Source: a virus. Taken from it: a stretch of DNA of 62,078 nt. Each line of letters starts with the position of its first letter. Within the stretch, counting starts at the first letter, position 1. This document shows, one piece after another, positions 7,957-16,910 of this stretch. The notes under the pieces are model-generated. The model saw only the letters and a list, made by a program, of their open reading frames with translations. It had not been told where the DNA came from and did not search any database. The translations under genes and the position numbers were made by a program. The stretch is from IMG/VR virus record IMGVR_UViG_3300034104_006372, positions 1 to 62,078 of that record; one strand, 5' to 3'.

Positions 7957-9264
7957 TTATTTGATACCAGCTAGCTTCTGCCATCTGGCAACCATTGGAT
8001 CAACTTCTACAATTGGTTGTTTGCTTTCGCTAATAAACCCTGTAGCTTTTGAAGCACTACCTTTGATTTCATTCATCATAGAAGTTTTAACAGTTTTAGA
8101 TGTCATTCCTTCGTTCAATGTTTCAAAGATAACTTTAGCTTCTTTTACAGATGAAGCCTTGTCAAAAGCCTTCAATACTCTAAGTTTTTGGCTTTCGTTA
8201 AGGTTTTTGGAATTGAAGATTTTGTTAGTGTACAAAAGTTTAGCGTTCAACAAATTAACTTCTTGAAGTTCTTTCTTAAGTTCTTCAATTTCGTTCATTT
8301 CGTCTTCAACTTCTGATACTCTTTCTGTGTTAATTCCAGATGCTTTAGCTGTATCTTCAATATCGTTTGCTAATTCTGCTCCTTTTGCACCAAGTTTACC
8401 TGATTTAAGTACTCGCATCAGTTTTTCAATAGCAAATCCCGATCCAAAAATTGATGCTACTCCACCAACTATTATTGGTAATGAAATTTCAAAAGGAATA
8501 GCACTAGGGTCAGTTTTTATAATTTGTAAAAGCTGTTGTCCTATATCCTGAAGCATTGCTGCATCAATTTCTTGAAGAGGAGTTTTAGTTTCTTCAACTT
8601 CTTCACCTTCGTTAACGGCATAAGCGGAAGTAGTTTGTCCTACTTTTGTTGGGGCTAACTTCTCTAAAGTAGTACCTCTTGCAGGATTATTTTTCTCATT
8701 CCAACTTACTTCGTCCATTTCGTCTAATTCCTCCATGTCGCCCATTTCTTCTTCAGCTTCCATGTCGCCCATCTCGGCTTCCATTTCTTCTCCAGCTTCC
8801 AATTCACCTGCAGCTACCATGTCGGCAATTACATCCTCGATAAAAGATTTAAGATCATCTTCGGTCATGTCTTCTAGGTCGATTTCTACGTCTTCCATTT
8901 CGCCAGCTTCCATTTCGCCTTCTTCTCCGGCTTCCATTTCATCTTCAGCTTCATACATTTCTTTTTTGTCTTCACCTTCTTCAAGTTCCGCAAGGATTTC
9001 GTTCAAATCGAATTCTTCTTCGATTTCATCCTTCATCTCATTTACTTCAACTTCTTTCATCGTGTCTTCCTCTTTAGCTTTCATGGCTTCTTTAACGTCT
9101 TCGTCTTCGTCTTCGTTATCCATTGCTTCTAATTTAAGGGCCAACATTTCTTTCAGACGTGGAGCAAATGCTTCTTCTAAAGCAGCTTTTGCGTTTGCAA
9201 TAGCAGTTTCTTTAACAGCTTTTGCATCAGCGATTGCCTCTTTAAGCAAGTCTCTGTTTGTCAT
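7957..9264 (-). CDS. gp22: Prohead scaffold/core protein, gp22-like
   Basis: I place the start at 9264 (MTNRDLLKEAIADAKAVKE), giving 435 residues; a longer frame upstream runs through hairpins and is not credible. The protein is very acidic (Glu/Asp/Met-rich, residues about 45-190) with an N-terminal helix and C-terminal coiled coil (LNESQKLRVLKAFDKASS), like T4 gp22, the core scaffold destroyed by gp21. It lies between protease and capsid genes, the T4 order 21-22-23. Unusual: a hydrophobic stretch near 260-285 (LPIIVGGVASIFGSGFAI), and a C-terminus RWQKLAGIK that resembles the RMQKLAGI tag of three proteins at 20380-22078. Confidence 0.85.
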   Translation of the reverse strand: MTNRDLLKEAIADAKAVKETAIANAKAALEEAFAPRLKEMLALKLEAMDNEDEDEDVKEAMKAKEEDTMKEVEVNEMKDEIEEEFDLNEILAELEEGEDKKEMYEAEDEMEAGEEGEMEAGEMEDVEIDLEDMTEDDLKSFIEDVIADMVAAGELEAGEEMEAEMGDMEAEEEMGDMEELDEMDEVSWNEKNNPARGTTLEKLAPTKVGQTTSAYAVNEGEEVEETKTPLQEIDAAMLQDIGQQLLQIIKTDPSAIPFEISLPIIVGGVASIFGSGFAIEKLMRVLKSGKLGAKGAELANDIEDTAKASGINTERVSEVEDEMNEIEELKKELQEVNLLNAKLLYTNKIFNSKNLNESQKLRVLKAFDKASSVKEAKVIFETLNEGMTSKTVKTSMMNEIKGSASKATGFISESKQPIVEVDPMVARWQKLAGIK

Positions 9265-9477
9265 TTGTCCTAAAATTTTGTTTAGTGAAATACGTTTATT
9301 AGATAGTAACGTAATAATATAAATTAAAAATATGGTGCTATATAGCGGGGATAGCACATTTACGATTATACGTATATTAGGATTTTTCAAAACGCGAAAA
9401 GCCCTCCAGAGAGGGCTTTGGTCTTAGGAGACTATCCTAAGAGGGGCACATCCTTCGGTAGCGTCCGTTGGGGAGTA
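9265..9477 (-). other. Structured intergenic region between protease and scaffold genes
   Basis: This 213-nt gap is unusual in a genome with almost no spacers. It holds a hairpin GTGCTAT/ATAGCAC (9335-9341, 9351-9357), a 9-bp stem (9398-9406, 9411-9419), a stem CTTAGGA/TCCTAAG (9423-9429, 9435-9441), and a GC-rich single-stranded-looking stretch at 9441-9477. It may be a terminator plus leader, an RNA-processing site, or a small RNA. No ORF of quality lies in it. Confidence 0.55.
9398..9419 (-). terminator. Terminator-like hairpin after the protease gene
   Basis: A perfect 9-bp stem AAAGCCCTC/GAGGGCTTT with a 4-nt loop. On the minus strand it is followed by TTCGCGTTTTG, a weak T tract, so it may only reduce read-through or act as a processing site between protease and scaffold. 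Confidence 0.6.
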
Positions 9478-10089
9478 TTAAAATATTGGGCAACTGCCTT
9501 TAGAGCAGAGTATTTCGTGTATAATGCTATTTACTTTATTGTAGTTTGCAGTAGGATATTCTTTACCTTCTCGCAATACTGACATAAATGAGCCTGGATT
9601 GGATGGGGTAGAAACAAAATCCCAACATAGTAATTCGAAATCATCTTGTACTTCCATTACATTACCTCTTTGCTCTAATGAACCCATTCCTCGGGAAGAT
9701 ACACCTACAGTGATGTTGTTATGGATTAATGCTTGTAAAATTTGACCAGATGGAGTATCAAGTATTTCAATTTTACCCATTACATTATCTCCATCCCACC
9801 AGTAATCGGAAATGATGTGAGATACATTTTTTAGGTTAATAATTTGGGATTCAGGGTGGTCTAATTCACCTATAGCACGTCTTTGTTTGATTTGCTCGGA
9901 ATATTTTTTCATTTCACGATCCCACAGATCACGAGCATAATATCTACCATTACCATTTTTAACCTCAGCTGTAGCTAGTATACCTACTACTATTAGAGGT
10001 TTCTTTACCCCACCAACATTTTCAGTTAGTGGGGCAGCAGAAATTTTAATAGGATGGGTTTCTATAAGTAATTGCTTATTCATTATCAA
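9478..10089 (-). CDS. gp21: Prohead core serine protease, gp21-like
   Basis: A 203-residue protein (T4 gp21: 212). It has the family blocks NGNGRYYARDLWDREM (46-60), GELDHPE with the catalytic His at 78, and VGVSSRGMGS with the catalytic Ser at 131 or 132. The family matures the prohead by cutting scaffold, capsid and internal proteins after (I/L)-x-E. Its own N-terminus carries LIE10 and LTE23, possible self-cleavage sites as in T4. The start overlaps the upstream gene by 14 bp. Family call is secure; this enzyme is the likely processor of the tagged proteins at 17-33 kb. Confidence 0.93.
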   Translation of the reverse strand: MIMNKQLLIETHPIKISAAPLTENVGGVKKPLIVVGILATAEVKNGNGRYYARDLWDREMKKYSEQIKQRRAIGELDHPESQIINLKNVSHIISDYWWDGDNVMGKIEILDTPSGQILQALIHNNITVGVSSRGMGSLEQRGNVMEVQDDFELLCWDFVSTPSNPGSFMSVLREGKEYPTANYNKVNSIIHEILCSKGSCPIF

Positions 10090-11548
10090 ATGAGGATTCG
10101 TCTACCATTTCTTTGGTATATTTTTTACCACCAGTCATTTTTCCGTACATAGCCTCCATCTTAGCTTTAGTTTTTTCTAAGATTTTGATTTCTTTTTGCA
10201 TTTCTTTTACTTTAACTTTATCTACTAATTCAGCTAGATTAGCATCTTCTTGGATCATGCTTAATCTTTCCATTTTAGCAGAAATCATTTCGCTAACTCT
10301 ATCTAATTTAGCTTCCATAGCAACGATTCCAGCTTGGGTATCGATTTCGGCTAGGTCAGCATCTAAAGATTCTTTTTTAACTTTCTTTTTTTCGGGTTTT
10401 GGTTCAGCTTCTTCAACATTTTCAACTTCAGCTGTTATTTCTACTTCTTCACCAATTGCATTTTCGTTAATAGATTGGATTTTAGTTTCTAGATCGCCAA
10501 TTGAGTTTTCTAAATCATCTAATTGTTCTTGATACCAATCACCTGATGCAGCAAATTCTAGATCTGTTTCTTTTTCCATAGCAGAAATCAAATCAAAATA
10601 TGCCTTTTTAAGCATGTTTAACTTTTGTGTTAAAGTTTGCTTCTTATTAATTACTTTTTGATCAGGAGCAACACCTGCTTTTTTCTGCATTTGAAGCATT
10701 CTGAGTTGAGCCATTTTCTCTTCAAAGTCAGAATCTTCACTTAAACTTTTGCCTCCTTTACCTTTAATTATCTGGTTAGCTGCTGCTTGCAATTCTGCAT
10801 CGTGTTTTTTAAACCATTGAACTACATCTTCGTTTTTCTTCATAGCAACTCTTCTTTGAGCACCACTGTCTATATAATCAGTGTCAAAATCGTACCATCT
10901 CATTATTTTTACAGCTAAATCTTCAGCAGAAGTAGAAAGTGGGTTTGTAATTTCTTCTTTTACCAAAGATTCTTTAACCATTTTCTTTAGCTTATCAGAA
11001 TAGCCAGATGAAGCATATTTTCCAGATACCTCTTCCATTTTTGTTTCTTGATATCCTAATCCTTTAACACCAAATGCAGCATTTTTCATATAGTACTGTC
11101 CGTCTTTAGCTAAGTTTTTTTCTACAATTTTACGAAGCTCGTCTAATGTTTTGTCTGGGTTTTCTCTGCCTTCAAAATATAGACCATTCAATACTTCTTG
11201 ACCAATTTGGTTGTCAAGATTAGTTTTGTTTTTATAGTCGTAGTTATGATCTTGAATGTCTTCTACTTCTTTGGTTGTTTTTTTCTCTACTGCTTTAGCT
11301 TCTTCAGCTAAAAATTGAGCGAATTTATTTTCCCAAGCTGTTTTTGGAGAAGCCTCAATTGTATTGATTGGTTTTAAATCAACATAATTTTCGGAAATCA
11401 CACCACGTGTTTTTAACATTTTAGATGCTTCTTCAAATCCCATTGGATTTGTTAGCATGTTAGGGAATTGCTTTTTAGCCTCAGTAAGGAATATACCCTT
11501 GTGACCTTTTCCCTCTTTAATCAAATTGTATTGTTCTTGTAGAGTCAT
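10076..11548 (-). CDS. Probable prohead core / internal virion protein
   Basis: This 490-residue protein is charged and mostly helical, with coiled-coil segments at about 275-340 and 400-480 (KEMQKEIKILEKTKAKMEAM). It carries several (I/L)-x-E sites, for example LTE22, VISE (52-53 region) and ESLVKEE. It lies in the head operon between the portal and the protease, overlapping the protease start by 14 bp, a place held in T4 by the core genes 67 and 68. No enzymatic motif is visible. Similar long helical proteins exist in environmental T4-like phages. Core role is inferred from position and composition. Confidence 0.6.
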   Translation of the reverse strand: MTLQEQYNLIKEGKGHKGIFLTEAKKQFPNMLTNPMGFEEASKMLKTRGVISENYVDLKPINTIEASPKTAWENKFAQFLAEEAKAVEKKTTKEVEDIQDHNYDYKNKTNLDNQIGQEVLNGLYFEGRENPDKTLDELRKIVEKNLAKDGQYYMKNAAFGVKGLGYQETKMEEVSGKYASSGYSDKLKKMVKESLVKEEITNPLSTSAEDLAVKIMRWYDFDTDYIDSGAQRRVAMKKNEDVVQWFKKHDAELQAAANQIIKGKGGKSLSEDSDFEEKMAQLRMLQMQKKAGVAPDQKVINKKQTLTQKLNMLKKAYFDLISAMEKETDLEFAASGDWYQEQLDDLENSIGDLETKIQSINENAIGEEVEITAEVENVEEAEPKPEKKKVKKESLDADLAEIDTQAGIVAMEAKLDRVSEMISAKMERLSMIQEDANLAELVDKVKVKEMQKEIKILEKTKAKMEAMYGKMTGGKKYTKEMVDESSFDNE

Positions 11549-11793
11549 TATTCTTCTCCTTTTAGTAAAATTTCTATATCGTTTATGTAATCGTTAATTA
11601 AATCCGTTCCTTTTACTACTGTATAACTGGTTGGGTTTTCTCTATAGTATGCTATAGTTTCAATTTTACCTTGTCGCAGTAGTTTTTTTATGTCTTCAAG
11701 TCTAGCTTCTATAGAATCAAATGCCATGATGCGTTGATTATGGAATTTTTTTAAGGTTTCATCCTCTTGTTCTTTAATTCTATACTTATACAT
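11548..11793 (-). CDS. Small hypothetical head-operon protein
   Basis: An 81-residue charged helical protein (EDETLKKFHNQRIMAFDSIEARLEDIKKLL), joined to the next gene by a TAATG stop-start overlap. It has no membrane segment or known motif. Its place among the portal, core and protease genes suggests a prohead core or assembly function like T4 gp67/gp68, but there is no sequence proof. Confidence 0.55.
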   Translation of the reverse strand: MYKYRIKEQEDETLKKFHNQRIMAFDSIEARLEDIKKLLRQGKIETIAYYRENPTSYTVVKGTDLINDYINDIEILLKGEE

Positions 11794-11794
11794 A

Positions 11795-12100
11795 TTAAAA
11801 TAAGTTTTTAACTTCTAGACCAGAGCCTTTCTGCACATAGTTTCCTTTTTTATCTTTAGGAACCAGCTTGTATTGGAATTTCTTAACGTAGTAGTTATCT
11901 TTAACACCTTCGGGTCCTGCTTTAGGGCCTGGTCCTAAAGTAGCACCTACATTTTCTTCAACAGGTGTATATCCTAGTTTTTTTAGCTCTTTGGGCATTT
12001 TAACTTTTTTAGCAAATGCGTATTTAGTTAAATAACCACCTGCTCCACCCGAGGTGGACATTTCTTTTAGCTTATCGGATATTTTATATTTGTACCCCAT
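11795..12100 (-). CDS. Small basic head-operon protein
   Basis: The 101-residue protein is Lys- and Gly-rich with the block STSGGAGGYLTKYAFAKK near residues 15-32 and a Gly/Pro hinge (GATLGPGPKAGPEG). Similar blocks recur in small proteins of marine T4-like phages. It overlaps the previous gene by 17 bp. Function unknown; a DNA- or core-associated head protein is plausible from charge and neighbours. Confidence 0.55.
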   Translation of the reverse strand: MGYKYKISDKLKEMSTSGGAGGYLTKYAFAKKVKMPKELKKLGYTPVEENVGATLGPGPKAGPEGVKDNYYVKKFQYKLVPKDKKGNYVQKGSGLEVKNLF

Positions 12101-12953
12101 TTGCTTTTCTAATTTCTTGAACTAGTTCATAGTATTGCATTAAATCCACTAAATGATCATCATTAACTTTAGCAGTTTTGTCAAGCTCAACTAAATGTTT
12201 AGCTATTTCTTCAACTTTAATTTTGGTAGCTGGATCTTGGATTGTTTTAATGCTCTTGCTTAAATGTTCTTTTAGTTCAGCAATTTTAGTGTTGTAAAAT
12301 TCTCTTAAATGTGGGGCAGAGTCTACAGAATTGATAAATTCTTTTAAGATTTGTTTTTGTTCAATAGAAATAGAATCATATTTCTCGTTGAATTTCTCTA
12401 AAAGAATCTTGTATGTGAGAATTCTTAAATCTTTGTCGTATGCTTGAAATTCTTGTATTACGTTTTCTTTTGAATCTTGTGATTTAAGTTCCTGCTTGGT
12501 TAAAAATTCTAATAATGTAATTTTACAATCAACCATTTGAGCAGGAGCAACATAAGAAGCACCACTTACACCTTCAATCAACATATACAAAGAAGCTAGT
12601 TCTTTATAATTTTTAATTTTAATGTTAAAAAATGTATCTAAATCGTAGTGGGATTTAATTTCTTTGATTAGATTGTATTTCTGTCTCTTTAAAGTACTTT
12701 TATTTAAGTTAACAGAAGATTCTAAAATGGTACTAACGACAGTATTTGCTCTGCTTTCGTTTAATACTTTAGATTTTAGAATAGATTCATATAGTTTATA
12801 TTCTCTACCTAGTTCACTTTTGACAAAATATTTTTTCATAATGTCAATAGCGGGTGAATCTACTCCTTTTAAGGTATCTATAGTTACCTGTCTAACAAGT
12901 AACTCAAATAATATACCCGTGTTTTTGTATTTGCTGTGCTTGATTTTCATCAA
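12084..12953 (-). CDS. Conserved head-operon protein of unknown function
   Basis: A 289-residue all-helical protein starting MKIKHSKYKNTGILFELLVRQV, a beginning I recall from unannotated proteins beside the portal gene in other environmental T4-like phages. Helices dominate (EFINSVDSAPHLREFYNTKIAELKEHL), without signal peptide, metal site or nucleotide motif. It directly follows the portal gene and has its own late element at 12968-12977. It may help portal-initiated prohead assembly (a role filled by gp40 or core proteins in T4); this is inference. Confidence 0.6.
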   Translation of the reverse strand: MMKIKHSKYKNTGILFELLVRQVTIDTLKGVDSPAIDIMKKYFVKSELGREYKLYESILKSKVLNESRANTVVSTILESSVNLNKSTLKRQKYNLIKEIKSHYDLDTFFNIKIKNYKELASLYMLIEGVSGASYVAPAQMVDCKITLLEFLTKQELKSQDSKENVIQEFQAYDKDLRILTYKILLEKFNEKYDSISIEQKQILKEFINSVDSAPHLREFYNTKIAELKEHLSKSIKTIQDPATKIKVEEIAKHLVELDKTAKVNDDHLVDLMQYYELVQEIRKANGVQI

Positions 12954-12967
12954 AGAAATATATTTAT

Positions 12968-12977
12968 TTATAAATAT
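12968..12977 (-). promoter_or_regulatory. Putative late promoter ATATTTATAA
   Basis: Exact element 14 nt before the ATG at 12953, between the portal stop and the next gene. Confidence 0.5.
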
Positions 12978-12987
12978 TAAAGAAATC

Positions 12988-14889
12988 TTATCCCCTCAAC
13001 TGATTTTCATCTAGTAACGAAGTATCATCTTTGTCCTGTTCAAATATCAGTTTCTTCTTGTCTATTTTAGAAAACATATCCTTGTTTCTTAAGAAAGCAA
13101 CTTGGGCATTTTCAAGAGCCATACCACTTTTGTTGGTATCTGTTCGGCTGTCTAAAGAATCGTTTTTATCAGTATCTTTCATTCTCTTAACACCCAAACG
13201 ATCTTTACCAAAATTGCTATCTTGTTTTCCAATGTTGGAGATGGAATCTTTTGGTCTACCTAATGTTTCATCCTCATCGTATCCACGTGGAACGTTTTTA
13301 GGATCTGAATCGTTTCTACCTTTACCGTATAATGAAGCTAGGTCATGTGGTGTACCATAAGATTTACCACTTTCAACTGGGTCATTACCTTCGTTTTCAA
13401 TTTGGGTAACTCGGAATTGACGTTTAGCATCTTCTCTAATTAGATCTCTATATTCATCATACTGGTCTTCAGATAAATGGAATATGTTGTCGTAAATCCA
13501 ATCAGTAGGTAATAGTTTCTGGTCTAGCAATGATTGAGCTAAATCAGCTTTAGATTTCATTAATTCAATTTTCTCTTGTTCAAATATAATAGAAGGAGTT
13601 TGCATAGACAACTCAAAGTTTGTCAAAGCCTCATCTCTATATCCTTGAGAATATAAGTGTACTAAAGCAATTTTGTTAAGTTCTGATACTAGGATGCGTT
13701 GAATACGATCAATTGTACGAGCAAATCTAATATCTTCGGCCGCTAATGTTGCTTTACCTTCTATATTTTCGTCATATCCTAAAAATGCTTTAGGTACTTT
13801 AAGGGCAGCAAATAATTTATTTCTTAAATATTCAACATCTTGAATACCATCATAATCTAAACCTTTAGTGGTATCAATTTTAGTTGTTGTATCATTTCCA
13901 CGAATCGGGATATAAAAATCCTCCATCATGTTTTGCATATTGTATTTCAAATTGTAATCTCCGGTTTGCTTATCAACATATGGAGTACGTTTCATGTTTG
14001 AAATAGTTTTTTGCATAAACGCATCTACCTCATTTGGAGGAATAGAACCTACGTTTACATAGAATATACGTTTTTCTGGAGCACGAGCGATTCTATGGAT
14101 TAACATAGCATCTTCCATCAAAGTATATTGCTTAAATAGTTTACGAGCGGGTTCAATATATGAACGACCATATGGAAGATAATTAGTATCTCCAATTAGT
14201 CTAAAGTGGGCCATCTCATAGTTATCAAACATTATACCACCTGTTTGGTCTGTACCTTGCCCTGTAACCGCATATAGTCCAGAATTGGCATTTACTAGGC
14301 CATCAGGATTATATCTAAATTTAACCTCAGATGGATTTTGACGATTAAATCCTTCTAATCTTTCAATATGGAATGCAGTGTATGGAATTACATTATATAC
14401 ACCATATTTTTCTGCTATTTCTAGTTTTAAGAAAAAATCACCATATTTGGACATTTGTCTAACCCAAGCCCACAAATTAAATTCGATGTTTAAAACATCA
14501 TAAAATAAATTATACAGAATTCTTTGAATATTTTCGTTAGAGGAGCGAATAGATAATACTTCGCCCATATCATTTTTCAAAGTACATTCATCAGCTATAA
14601 TATCCAAAGCAGAAGCTATAATAGCATCTTGATCCATTACATCATATTCTGAATATAATTGGGGTCTTAAGTATTTGTAGTTAAAGTTGAATTGGGAACC
14701 ATATAATGAGCTAGGATTAGTAGAATAGATTCTATTGTACCTATCCATAAGAGAATTTGTTTGAATTGCTCCATTGGATTGGATTTGATTAGTATCCATT
14801 ACACTAATTTGATTACCTCCAACATTTCGGATGATTACATCTGTTGAAAATAATCGTTGTAGTCTACTAAATAAGCCGGTGTTTGCCAT
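12988..14889 (-). CDS. gp20: Portal protein, gp20-like
   Basis: The 633-residue protein has classic gp20 blocks: DQDAIIASALDIIADECTLK near 85, LNIEFNLWAWVRQMSKYGDFF near 135, RAPEKRIFYVNVGSIP near 265, KYNMQNMMEDFYIPI near 310, and LRNKLFAALKVPKAFLGYDE near 355. It forms the dodecameric portal through which DNA enters. T4 gp20 has 524 residues; the extra 100 residues form a charged, Gly/Asp/Lys-rich tail (about 510-620) that is probably disordered. The gene follows the large terminase with a late element between them. Confidence 0.95.
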   Translation of the reverse strand: MANTGLFSRLQRLFSTDVIIRNVGGNQISVMDTNQIQSNGAIQTNSLMDRYNRIYSTNPSSLYGSQFNFNYKYLRPQLYSEYDVMDQDAIIASALDIIADECTLKNDMGEVLSIRSSNENIQRILYNLFYDVLNIEFNLWAWVRQMSKYGDFFLKLEIAEKYGVYNVIPYTAFHIERLEGFNRQNPSEVKFRYNPDGLVNANSGLYAVTGQGTDQTGGIMFDNYEMAHFRLIGDTNYLPYGRSYIEPARKLFKQYTLMEDAMLIHRIARAPEKRIFYVNVGSIPPNEVDAFMQKTISNMKRTPYVDKQTGDYNLKYNMQNMMEDFYIPIRGNDTTTKIDTTKGLDYDGIQDVEYLRNKLFAALKVPKAFLGYDENIEGKATLAAEDIRFARTIDRIQRILVSELNKIALVHLYSQGYRDEALTNFELSMQTPSIIFEQEKIELMKSKADLAQSLLDQKLLPTDWIYDNIFHLSEDQYDEYRDLIREDAKRQFRVTQIENEGNDPVESGKSYGTPHDLASLYGKGRNDSDPKNVPRGYDEDETLGRPKDSISNIGKQDSNFGKDRLGVKRMKDTDKNDSLDSRTDTNKSGMALENAQVAFLRNKDMFSKIDKKKLIFEQDKDDTSLLDENQLRG

Positions 14890-14903
14890 ATTGTTAATTA
14901 TTG

Positions 14904-14913
14904 TTATAAATAT
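14904..14913 (-). promoter_or_regulatory. Putative late promoter ATATTTATAA
   Basis: Exact element followed by CAATAATT, 14 nt before the portal ATG and 3 nt from the terminase stop. Confidence 0.55.
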
Positions 14914-14915
14914 TG

Positions 14916-16490
14916 TTAAAATAGCCAGCTTATATCTTCTTTCCCACCATGTTGGTTTTCAATATAGTATGGGTTATCATTTTTGTTGGCATAATATGCC
15001 CCTTGATATGAAGTTCTATTAACTGTTATGTTGTTTAATGCGCTGCGTGTTAAATCTAATCCTCTTTGTCTATATTTCAAAGCTGTATCTCGAATATACA
15101 TTGCTATTCCAAAAGCCATTACTAAGTCATCGTTATAGCCTTGTTGTGCTTCTGCTCTACCATTTTTCCAGATAAATACTTTCATTTCCTCTATTAATCT
15201 TTTTGATTGAATAGTTACAGATTTTTCGGAAATATATTCTTGGAACTTACCTACCACCATAGGGCGGGTACGAGCTGACATTGTAAATCCTGCTACTGCT
15301 TTTGACGTATCCATATATTTGTCAAAATACGAATCAGCATTTGACTCGGCACGGGGAGAATAATAGAGATTGGAATAATTTCTATCTATTGCTACTTGTA
15401 TAGTTGCCCACCCAATATTAGCATTTTCTATCACTAGTAATGCTTCATTATATTCTGTAGCTATACCTACTAGCAAATGTCCAAATTCTTTAGTTCCAAT
15501 TTGACCTTTATATTCGGCTACCTGTACGTTCGATTCTACATCTATAACGTGGAATGTAGAGTAATCTTTACCATCACCACGAGCTACGTCAGCTACTACT
15601 ATATAACTTCGAGTATAATCTGGTGATTCCCATACCCACAGATTTTGGTCTGCACCTCGTTTTTCTAGTGGTTCTTTAATGTATGTTTTTTCGTAGTATT
15701 CTAAATATTCATTATAGAACACAATATCCCCAGAGGTAGAAAAATCACAGTCACATTCTTGGGCTGCTAATCTAGGATCACCTAACAGTTCATCTTGTCT
15801 ATCTCTCCATGTTTGGTCTCGTTCTGGATGGACCATCCATGGTAATTTAATAGGAATAAAATCGTTTTCTGCAGATTCTGCTTTAACCCATGTTTGATGG
15901 AACCAGTTACCAGTGCCAAAAGGGGTAGATAATACAATAGCACCACCACCCGTTGCTAGGGTTTGTTGAGCGGAAGCCCATGTTTCACCAATATTTTCGA
16001 TGAAGGCTGCCTCATCTATTATTAGCAAAGATACTGCTTCTGATCGTGCGGAATCGGAATTTGAAGATTTAGCTTGTATTTTAGATCCATTAACTAAATG
16101 TAGTGACAGTTTATTGTTTTCTACTGCATCTACTTTTAACCATGATGGTAAATTTTCCCACATGAATTTTACCTTAGATACTATATTACGAGCGGTTGCT
16201 TGAGTAGTTGCTAGAGCTAGTACGTTTTTATCTTTATGAAAAAGCATTAACCACGTAGCATATCCTGCAGCTAAAGTAGAAATACCTAGCTGACGGGATT
16301 TTAGTAGAATAGTGTAGTCGTGTTTTTTAAATAGGGTAAGTACCTTTTCCTGGAATGGATATAGGTTAAATTGTATTCTACCCCTTTGTGGGTGTTGGAT
16401 ATAACAATATTTGCGCATAAAGTGAACCGGATCTTGGGAACACTTTATATATTCTTGTTTTATTATCTCCTTTATATTAGGATTGGACAT
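14916..16490 (-). CDS. gp17: Large terminase subunit, gp17-like
   Basis: A 524-residue packaging motor and nuclease (T4 gp17: 610). The ATPase holds the Walker A variant SRQLGIST at 65-72 and Walker B LLIIDEAAF at 155-163. The C-terminal RNase-H-like nuclease shows VVADVARGDGKDYS with Asp301, then LVIENANIGW, and GYNDDLVMAFGIA as the last acidic site. It pumps DNA through the portal and cuts concatemers. A small terminase (gp16) was not recognised nearby, and the sheath and tube genes that follow gp17 in T4 are absent at this place. Confidence 0.96.
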   Translation of the reverse strand: MSNPNIKEIIKQEYIKCSQDPVHFMRKYCYIQHPQRGRIQFNLYPFQEKVLTLFKKHDYTILLKSRQLGISTLAAGYATWLMLFHKDKNVLALATTQATARNIVSKVKFMWENLPSWLKVDAVENNKLSLHLVNGSKIQAKSSNSDSARSEAVSLLIIDEAAFIENIGETWASAQQTLATGGGAIVLSTPFGTGNWFHQTWVKAESAENDFIPIKLPWMVHPERDQTWRDRQDELLGDPRLAAQECDCDFSTSGDIVFYNEYLEYYEKTYIKEPLEKRGADQNLWVWESPDYTRSYIVVADVARGDGKDYSTFHVIDVESNVQVAEYKGQIGTKEFGHLLVGIATEYNEALLVIENANIGWATIQVAIDRNYSNLYYSPRAESNADSYFDKYMDTSKAVAGFTMSARTRPMVVGKFQEYISEKSVTIQSKRLIEEMKVFIWKNGRAEAQQGYNDDLVMAFGIAMYIRDTALKYRQRGLDLTRSALNNITVNRTSYQGAYYANKNDNPYYIENQHGGKEDISWLF

Positions 16491-16496
16491 ATTATT

Positions 16497-16910
16497 TTAT
16501 TTTAAAATAAATAATACTGCCAATATACCTAAGATTCCTGTACCTGCAACCATTTTTCCTTTTACTTGTTCTTTCTTTAAATCTCGTTGCAATCTACTTG
16601 ATAACTCTTGTGATAAAGCCAATTGTTCAGATCTAGTATCTATAATGGATTTATAGTTGAATATCTGAGTATTTAGATTTGTGATGATGCTATCCTTAAA
16701 TACAATTTTCTGCTCTAGCAATTTAACTTTATCTTGTGTAAGGAATAGTTCTTGTTTTGCCCCATCCCCTACTATAAGATCTTTAATTACTAGACGAGCT
16801 ATTGGCTTTTCTAAGCGAATCAAAGTAATATCGGTAGCGGTTTGTGAAAAACTCTTTGAGCTCATCATCAGTATAGCTATCAACACTACTAACTTTTTCA
16901 TTAACTTCAT
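16497..16910 (-). CDS. Secreted coiled-coil protein with C-terminal membrane segment (spanin-like)
   Basis: The 137-residue protein starts with a signal-peptide-like stretch (KKLVVLIAILMMSSKSFSQ), continues with a charged helical region with heptads (about 50-115), and ends in a membrane segment MVAGTGILGILAVLFILK. No lipobox cysteine is present. Its first 128 bp overlap the end of the next upstream gene in a different frame. Such overlapping membrane-anchored coiled-coil pairs are typical of two-gene spanins, which fuse inner and outer membranes at lysis; the topology here would suit a spanin partner. Alternative: an unrelated envelope protein. Confidence 0.55.
   Translation of the reverse strand: MKLMKKLVVLIAILMMSSKSFSQTATDITLIRLEKPIARLVIKDLIVGDGAKQELFLTQDKVKLLEQKIVFKDSIITNLNTQIFNYKSIIDTRSEQLALSQELSSRLQRDLKKEQVKGKMVAGTGILGILAVLFILK

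Noticed and set aside
8735-9322. 195-residue Ser/Ile-rich plus-strand ORF
   Set aside because: It mirrors the Glu/Asp-rich part of the scaffold gene; antisense GAA/GAG/GAT codons give Ser-rich low-complexity sequence.
9265-9390. Upstream extension of the scaffold frame
   Set aside because: The extra 42 residues run through a hairpin and AT-rich leader; MTNRDLLKEAI is the better start.
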